A stretch of 64,000 nt of DNA, taken from the NCBI GenBank assembly GCA_907163375.1, contig CAJQUW010006089.1:186001-250000 (forward strand), written 5' to 3'. Of the stretch, positions 57,776 through 64,000 are shown in pieces (the stretch's first letter is position 1; each line of letters opens with the position of its first letter). This DNA comes from Prostheceraeus crozeri. Its lineage: Eukaryota > Platyhelminthes > Polycladida > Euryleptidae. The notes below the pieces were generated by a model. It made no database searches and was not told where the DNA came from. It was given only the letters and a program-made list of their open reading frames with translations. Made by a program: the position numbers and the translations under genes.

Positions 57776-60700
57776 CACTTAATAAATAAATAATAAATAA
57801 TCTCTTTATTGCTTCACAGTAAGTATTCGGTGAACGCATGACATATTTTCAATTGACATGAGATGAAATGAATGAGATGAAAAATAAAAACAAAATAAAA
57901 CTTACAAATTAAATACAATGTACAGGTCATTTACAATATTTTATGAATGAAGAGCTGAAGCGGACAGTTTTAGCAAAAGGTGGACGGAGATTCGATTGCA
58001 AAGTTGAGCGGCTCAAACGGTTGTGATGAGATTTAAATAATCACGTAAAGGGTGTGAATCTGTCCTTTGTATGGAAAGCATCATTTTTGCACACATTTTT
58101 TCAGCGACATCCATAAAAGTGGGAAAATCACTAGAGCCAATAATTTTGAAAACTCTGCGCTCTAAACGAATAATCATTTTTAACAGAAATTGAGGCGCAT
58201 TACAGAAAACAGGAAATGCAAACATAAGCAAGGAGCGAATAAAGGCAATGTATGATCGAAACATAAGAAACTTAGGACATCCAGACCTCCGTAAATTGTA
58301 CATAATGTACAATCGCTTATTCGCTTTTTTAATAATACTGTCAAAATGAGCATCCCAACACATGTTATTCGAGAAAGTTACACCAAGTAAACGAAGGGAT
58401 GAGACACGTTTCAGAAATGTACCATCCGGCAAGCTCACATCTAACAAATGCATGTTTTTCCTGGTTATGATATCCATGACAGAGCACTTTTTGAAATGAA
58501 GAGGCAGATGAACGTCAGCAGACCACCTGATCAAATTATCAAATTCCATTTGCAAATTGTCATCAAAAACACTGTTATTAACAAAATGTAAAAAGGTGAC
58601 ATCATCTGCATACTTAAGAACACATGTGTTTGGGCAGACAGGAGTAAGTGAATCTGTTGCCAAACAGAACAAGACAGGGCCCAAAACACTTCCCTGTGGA
58701 ACCCCGCTAGTGACAGGGCTCCAACAAGACATCTGATTGTTCAGACAGACACGTTGTTTTCTATCTGATAGGAAGCTCGAAATCCAGTTTACAATAAATT
58801 TTGGTAAGCCAAAGTTCAAACAGGCAGAAACAATATTTTTATGTAACAATTTATCGAAAGCCTTTGAAAAGTCAGCTGACATGATACGAACACCACCAGA
58901 AGATTTGTCCAAAAATTGAAGAACTTTGTGATAGGTCAAAACTAATGCTGAAGTCACTCCAGAACCGGGACGTGGAATGTAAGCAAATTGATTCTTGTCA
59001 ACTTTACTCTTTACTGACGGGAAAATGTACTTCCTACATACAATCTTCTTTAAAACTTTAGATAAAATAGGTAAAATAGAAATTGGACGGAAACTGGATA
59101 CATCAACTGGGCGGTCGCATTTAGGAACAGGAGTTACATTAGACATTTTAAAGCAAATAGGAACAGATCCTTCCCTAAGACTTCTATTAAACAGATAGGT
59201 GATTGCAGGACAAATAAAATCAGCACAATCACTCAACACCCAGGGTGGGATACCGTCCGGCCCGGAACTCTTCCTAGAAACGGAACACAACATTTTGAAA
59301 ACTTCATTCAAATTAACAGAAGGACACGACTGAGAGTCAGTAATGAAGTTACAAACACTGATTCACTCTGAAAGTTTGAAGCAAAGTAGCTGTTGAAGTC
59401 ATGCGCTGAAATATTTTGAGCAAACTTCTTAACTTTAGGGCATCTACCGAGAACACGCAGTGATTTCCATACTGTTGCGCTACCACCAGAAGAGGCAGAT
59501 TTAATGAAATTCATTTTGAGTTGGCGTACATGATTGATAACTTCAGTACGCAGTCGATAATACTTGGCAGTCTGACCACATGAAAATGCCCTGTCACGGT
59601 CATCTATCAAGATCTTAAGCGACATCTTCATCCAAGGTGGATCGTCCGAGCGAACACGAACAGTGCGCGAAGGAAAGAAAAAATCATACAGATGATAAAC
59701 ACTATCACAAAATAAAGCCGCAGCATCATTTAAATCTCCGACACTTTGAGTTAAACCAAGCCAGTTGTAGTTGGACATAGCCGAATAGAACCCAGCAGTA
59801 TTCGAGCGAGAAAACTTTCTTACAGTAACTTTGACAGTAGATGGACGAGTGACTTGAGATGGTTTCCACATAACAACTGAATGATCAGATCGTCCGATAG
59901 GTGGCTGGGATGTACATTTGATACCAGTAGAAAAATTCGAAAAAAGTTGATCCAAACAATTTGTGTCACGAGTTGAAAAATCGACAAGCGGCGTCAGGTG
60001 GCACAAATTAGATATCGAAGTATACTGACTACGTAGACCATTGAAGTCTCCACACAAAACAATGCGAAGATTTATACTAAAGCGCATTATACCATAATCA
60101 AGTCCGTAATGCTTGATATCGCTGCATCATTTGAAGAAGTATCATTCCAAAAAGGGTGATATACACACACTAGAAAAAGATGGAACTCTTGAATGTACAT
60201 AACCAGGAACTCCGAATCACATGTGGAAATAGCGCGATGGTCGATGAGATCACATTCTAAGTTGGAAGGAACTTAGCAAATGATACCGCCTCCGTTGCGG
60301 CCCAACCTATCACGGCGGAATATGGTAAATCCAGGTACAGCAAGTGCTTCATCTGGTACAAGGGTGTGAAGCCAAGATTCAGTAAAAACACAAACATCAG
60401 GACGAGAAGATAGAAGCATTTGGTGAACTTCATCATACTTGCTCAAAATAGATCGCACGTTGGAGAGAATAAAAGTCTTCGAATGAGGATATCTCCTCTT
60501 CTTAGGCTGTCGAGAACCACTTGAAACGGGCACCGGAGCAATAGATCTATGAACATCCTTGAGAGCATGATACTCGCGATTAACATAAGAGCGCCTTTTC
60601 GAGATAACGACAGGAATATGTTGGATATAAACACCAAAGAAGAAGAGCCTCCGCCTGACAGTCCTGCTCACATGTAAACATTGTCCACGCAATTGCAACA

Positions 60701-60950
60701 GTTCATCTTTAGAATATTGAATGCGACCCATACAATAGATATCAGCATAATTGCATGCAAAGCACTAGATGGCAGATGTCAGATGAAAGAACGACCAAAC
60801 AGTATTCACCAGAAGTCGCTAGAAATCCGACCGTCCTGCAGCGAAGCAAGAGATCGAAAGACCAGTAGCTGGGGATCGATGTCTACCAAAAAGCACCTGA
60901 AGCCAAATTGTATACTGCAATTAACGAAGAATAAAATGAAATAAGCGATA
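57776..60950 (-). mobile_element. CR1/L2-like LINE, 5'-truncated or ORF1-less
   Basis: Minus-strand element. ORF2 runs from about 60731 to 58013, followed by a 235-base 3' UTR with AATAAA and a (TTTA/ATTT)n tail at 57810-57776. No ORF1 is recognised upstream; 60735-60950 may be 5' UTR. The family is close to but distinct from the LINE at 36600-41400. Confidence 0.85.
58013..60731 (-). pseudogene. LINE ORF2: APE endonuclease and reverse transcriptase
   Basis: Endonuclease: SNVRSILSKYDEV, CVFTESWL and FRRDRLGRNGGG in the first frame. An in-frame TAA lies at 60273-60275. The frame then shifts near 60090-60110 and continues with LCGDFNG and GRSDHSVV. Another shift near 59310-59340 leads into a 432-codon RT frame: SSGPDGIPPWVL (15-26), FRPISILPILSKVL (74-87), SADFSKAFDKL (145-155), SGVPQGSVLGPVLF (202-215), KYADDVTFLH (233-242) and LRLLGVTFSNN. 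The RT part is whole to its C-terminus. One stop and two frameshifts make the copy inactive. Confidence 0.86.
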
Positions 60951-62309
60951 GATCAAATCTCCTTGGAAAAGATGGTAGACTAGTGGGACTCGAATCTACA
61001 TGTGCGATCCCATGTTAAGTAGACCTGTGTTCTCATATTTATTGATCATCTTACTCTTTATGTTATTCTATAATATCAACGAAAGCCATGTGTATCGACA
61101 CATATACATCACACTGCATAAACGTCGTATTAAGGTCGGAATTATTCACAGGTAAATTTACAATTATTATTGTAATATGCTGATAAGAAAGATAAGTTTA
61201 AAAACTCTCTGCAAACCGACTGAAGTGATCAAAATCGAATTGTTACTGGCCTGCTAGTTGACTTCAGACGGCTTCTGGATCGAAGCGACCTGAAATTCTC
61301 GTCAGCTACCATTTGCATGACATATCCTATCAGGCAGCAGAATGTATAATGCCTAGGAATACTTGTGACCAAAGATATTGGTCAATGGTTGATGTAAAGA
61401 ATCCACCATGCTTGCATGTCGATAAATTCATCAAAACTGAAGATCCACGCATACTTGGAGTCAACCAACAGCGAACTATCACGCACCCTCTACGAAATAA
61501 TACCTATCAATCTTAATGAAATAAGTACATCCTTTTATTAACACAAACTTCATAGATGAATTCTCACCCATCTGTGTATGAAATAAGAAATATTCTGAAA
61601 ATCTTTTGGAAGTCGGTTGGCAGCCATTTGCGTTCGATGACGCAATCGATTATCCTCCAAACATGTTCCTCGCATTAGCAATGATGACTTACCAATCCTA
61701 CTAACATCCAACCGTTACTTTCAATTGGGGCAACAGTTCGTCACTCTACAATTACGAAGTACATCTTGTTTTTTTGGCAATTCGACGCCATTCAATTGTC
61801 ATTGAAAGTTATATGGGAAGTACTTCTTTTAAACCACTTTCATCTTCAGTCTCAGCTAAATGACAACTCATTCAAGTTTTCATTTTGCCCCACGACACTT
61901 TCATCAGTGAAAAGATTGATCGTTGGATTTGAATTGTCTACAACTAATTCATGAGCCAAGCTTTCAATCAACCTTGTGATGTTTTCTGGCCAATCAATTA
62001 TCATCACTTCTGTCTGACTTCACACTAGAAGGATCAAATTTTGAAATAAATCTGAGATCATTCTGCATTTATGCTGATACCATGCTGACTTCTACAATTG
62101 CAATTCACTTAATTGTTTGCACAATCGGCTGTTGTGTTTAATCATCACAACTTTAAATTGTGTTCTTTCAACTTAATTTAACACGCTTGCTTCAACTACG
62201 TCATACTGAACGCAATAGATTCCGGGTGACCTCGGATAATCGATTAACGAATTCAATTCAATTCCTCCGGCCTCCAAGCAAGTATTTGAAATGAAGAGTG
62301 TCAATGCAA
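60951..62309. other. AT-rich non-coding DNA
   Basis: No supported feature. Confidence 0.4.
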
Positions 62310-62715
62310 GAAAATATCAGCATACAGTGAAAATCTCCACATCAAAAGATTCCATTTTTACGGAGATTGTGCTCCTGAGGTCTAGAAAAATATTCAATCC
62401 ATTTCTAACTAGTGAATATTTGCAAATTATTCCTGCGTTTGGCATGCTATCTATTCGATGCTTGATGTTTTAATATTTAAGCAGCATGAAGCTAATTAGA
62501 CACCAATTAAAATTAAACTTTTATGATTAGAATCTGAGAGCATTTAACTTGCTAGGAAATTAAGTTGATTATCAAGGAAATTTCATAAGCAGAATTATGA
62601 TTTAAGTCTTCATGAGAATAACTAAAAACTTATTCTCCTTCTTAGCTCAATTTTCGAGTTTGTAAACTCAACAGACTTAGTTTATAGCATATTTTTCCAA
62701 CAGACTAAAGGGATC
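62310..62715 (+). repeat. Diverged dispersed repeat, copy B
   Basis: Homologous in the same orientation to 36170-36540. Over about 400 bases many short blocks match, with indels between them. Family unknown. Confidence 0.6.
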
Positions 62716-63079
62716 TGCTACGTATATACACTTTTCTAAATTTTTTACAGAATTATTTTTAGCATCAGAGTGCATTTTAGGGTAAAAAATCACTGTGTGA
62801 AATTTAGCTATAAATGGTTGTGAAGTCATGCAAGTAAGCAAAATACTGAATTGTTGATCTCACTTGCGGAACTTTATGAACACCCGGTTTATTTGGTTTA
62901 ATTCAATTTTCTAATGGATGAATTTATTATTCACTGATTGTCTCAATAATTAGTGCATATCACGTGCATAGCTTGAAGTAAATATATGACCATTGTCTTT
63001 TATTATGAGCTATTCCTTCGGTATCAATCTGTGACATAGAAGCGTTAGAAAAGATCTCTTATTATCAAGCCTGGTCTTG
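62716..63079. other. AT-rich non-coding DNA
   Basis: No supported feature. Confidence 0.4.
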
Positions 63080-63099
63080 AATGATGATCACATCCATCG

Positions 63100-64000
63100 A
63101 GGACATTTAAAAAGCATTACCTCTCCAAAGCAATCAGTGAGAGACACGAATGATTTGTTGTTGTTGATTTCCACCACCCGAGCCGAGGCTCATGAGCGCT
63201 GGCGTATACGACCAGTTCTTCTCAAAAATTCCAATATCGCTATTGCTGTCATGCTGTCGGGACTTGGGATGGGATTATTGAATAATTTTGCTGTTGGTTC
63301 CATCTCGCACATTCGATAAGATGATGGAGAATGGTTTCTTCTTCGGGATCGCAATCGGGTCAGCTGGAGTCGTTTTTCTTGCCGATTCGATGTTGATAGC
63401 TACGGACTATCGTTGTGTGGCGGGATCTTATTTGAGCAAGATATGTGCTTTCATATCTGGATAGCTTCTTGTCAATTTTCCAATTCTCATAACGATGATC
63501 TGTTCTTTCTTTGATGTTGTTCTCTTTCATTTTTCTCTTCAGTTCCGTTTTGACCACCTCCAGGTTAATTTGTTCGTCACTTCGGTCTAGTTTTGTTGCC
63601 GTCTTTGCCAGAACATCTGCTTCTTCATTGCCATCGACTCCGACGTGTCTATTGTATTATTATTTTATTTCCCCGTTCGATCAGTAAGTTTGACCAAATT
63701 TGATGTCCAGTGTTATCCTTTTGGGCTAAGTGACCTTCCGCGATTCTTTGCGCTGCCCCCTGTTTGTCCAGCAAGAATGCTAAAGTTTTGCCGTGGATGT
63801 TTTCAATATGTAAAATTGATGTAGCTTCTTGAAGGGATTTCATTTCTGCTGCGTGACTCCTGTATGCAGTAAAAGCCAGCAGGATGTTTGCATTGTATGT
63901 CTGGCTTTCCTCTTTGTTTGATTGTTATTCCACAACCTCCGTTGGTGACTCCTGCGCTAAGTGATCCATCGGTCCATACAATAAAGTCGGATTTTTGTAT
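63100..64000 (-). mobile_element. I-type LINE, 3' part with RNase H domain, running off the window
   Basis: The minus strand enters at 64000 with DFIVWTDGS (first RNase H Asp), then SHAAEM (Glu), AFLLDKQGAA (second Asp) and HVGVDGNEEADVLAKTA (last Asp, near 63640-63600). A C-terminal CCHC-like PDCDPEEETILHHLIECA follows (near 63340-63285). This order of RNase H and then a Cys/His knuckle is that of I/R1/Tad-type LINEs. Frameshifts near 63845 and 63650 and an in-frame TGA near 63342 show it is decayed. The tail has a short (CAA)n near 63165. The reverse transcriptase would lie beyond 64000. Confidence 0.78.

Overview
The window reads as intergenic and intronic DNA from an invertebrate animal. 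It is AT-rich and gene-poor, with short candidate exons bounded by GT/AG splice signals and a dense layer of transposable elements. The element mix (a Naiad-type Penelope element, pieces of three canonical Penelope elements, two Crypton-type tyrosine recombinase genes, CR1/L2-like LINEs, a hAT element, tRNA-derived SINEs and many fold-back MITEs) is typical of marine invertebrates such as molluscs, brachiopods, echinoderms or hemichordates. The phylum cannot be fixed from the sequence. No rRNA, intact tRNA, CRISPR or prokaryote-type operon was seen.

Layout. 0-4 kb: a degenerate GTCAAA-type tandem repeat, two Penelope endonuclease fragments in opposite orientation and a candidate symmetric host exon. 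5.6-7.3 kb: a hAT element with a perfect 8-bp target duplication. 8.7-12.6 kb: small palindromes, a pogo-like MITE, a SINE, a probable terminal host exon on the minus strand (with a PDZ-ligand-like C-terminus), a perfect 99-bp-arm inverted repeat and a candidate terminal exon on the plus strand. 16-24 kb: small MITEs and SINE pieces, a 5'-truncated LINE, a third Penelope fragment and a palindrome set between 68-bp direct repeats.

25.5-35 kb is the most unusual stretch. Two unrelated Crypton-type tyrosine recombinase genes lie in tandem on the plus strand. Around them are palindromes, inverted repeats, a direct-repeat pair that brackets the first gene, and a small lox-like inverted repeat just after the second. 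36.7-41.4 kb: a long minus-strand CR1/L2-like LINE with ORF1 and ORF2; a 760-bp fold-back MITE appears to have inserted into its 5' UTR. Two more copies of that MITE lie at 25.5 and 51.6 kb. 47.3-51.4 kb: a SINE and a nearly complete Naiad-type Penelope element (N-terminal GIY-YIG endonuclease, CxC linker, reverse transcriptase), followed by an exact 60-bp repeat of its own 5' region. 57-60.7 kb: a SINE and a second minus-strand LINE. 63-64 kb: the RNase H end of an I-type LINE that runs off the window.

Almost all recognisable coding sequence here is parasitic. The LINEs, Penelope elements and Cryptons encode their own mobilisation proteins. The MITEs and SINEs encode nothing and depend on enzymes made elsewhere. 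The three host-exon calls are tentative and rest on splice signals, open frames and base composition.
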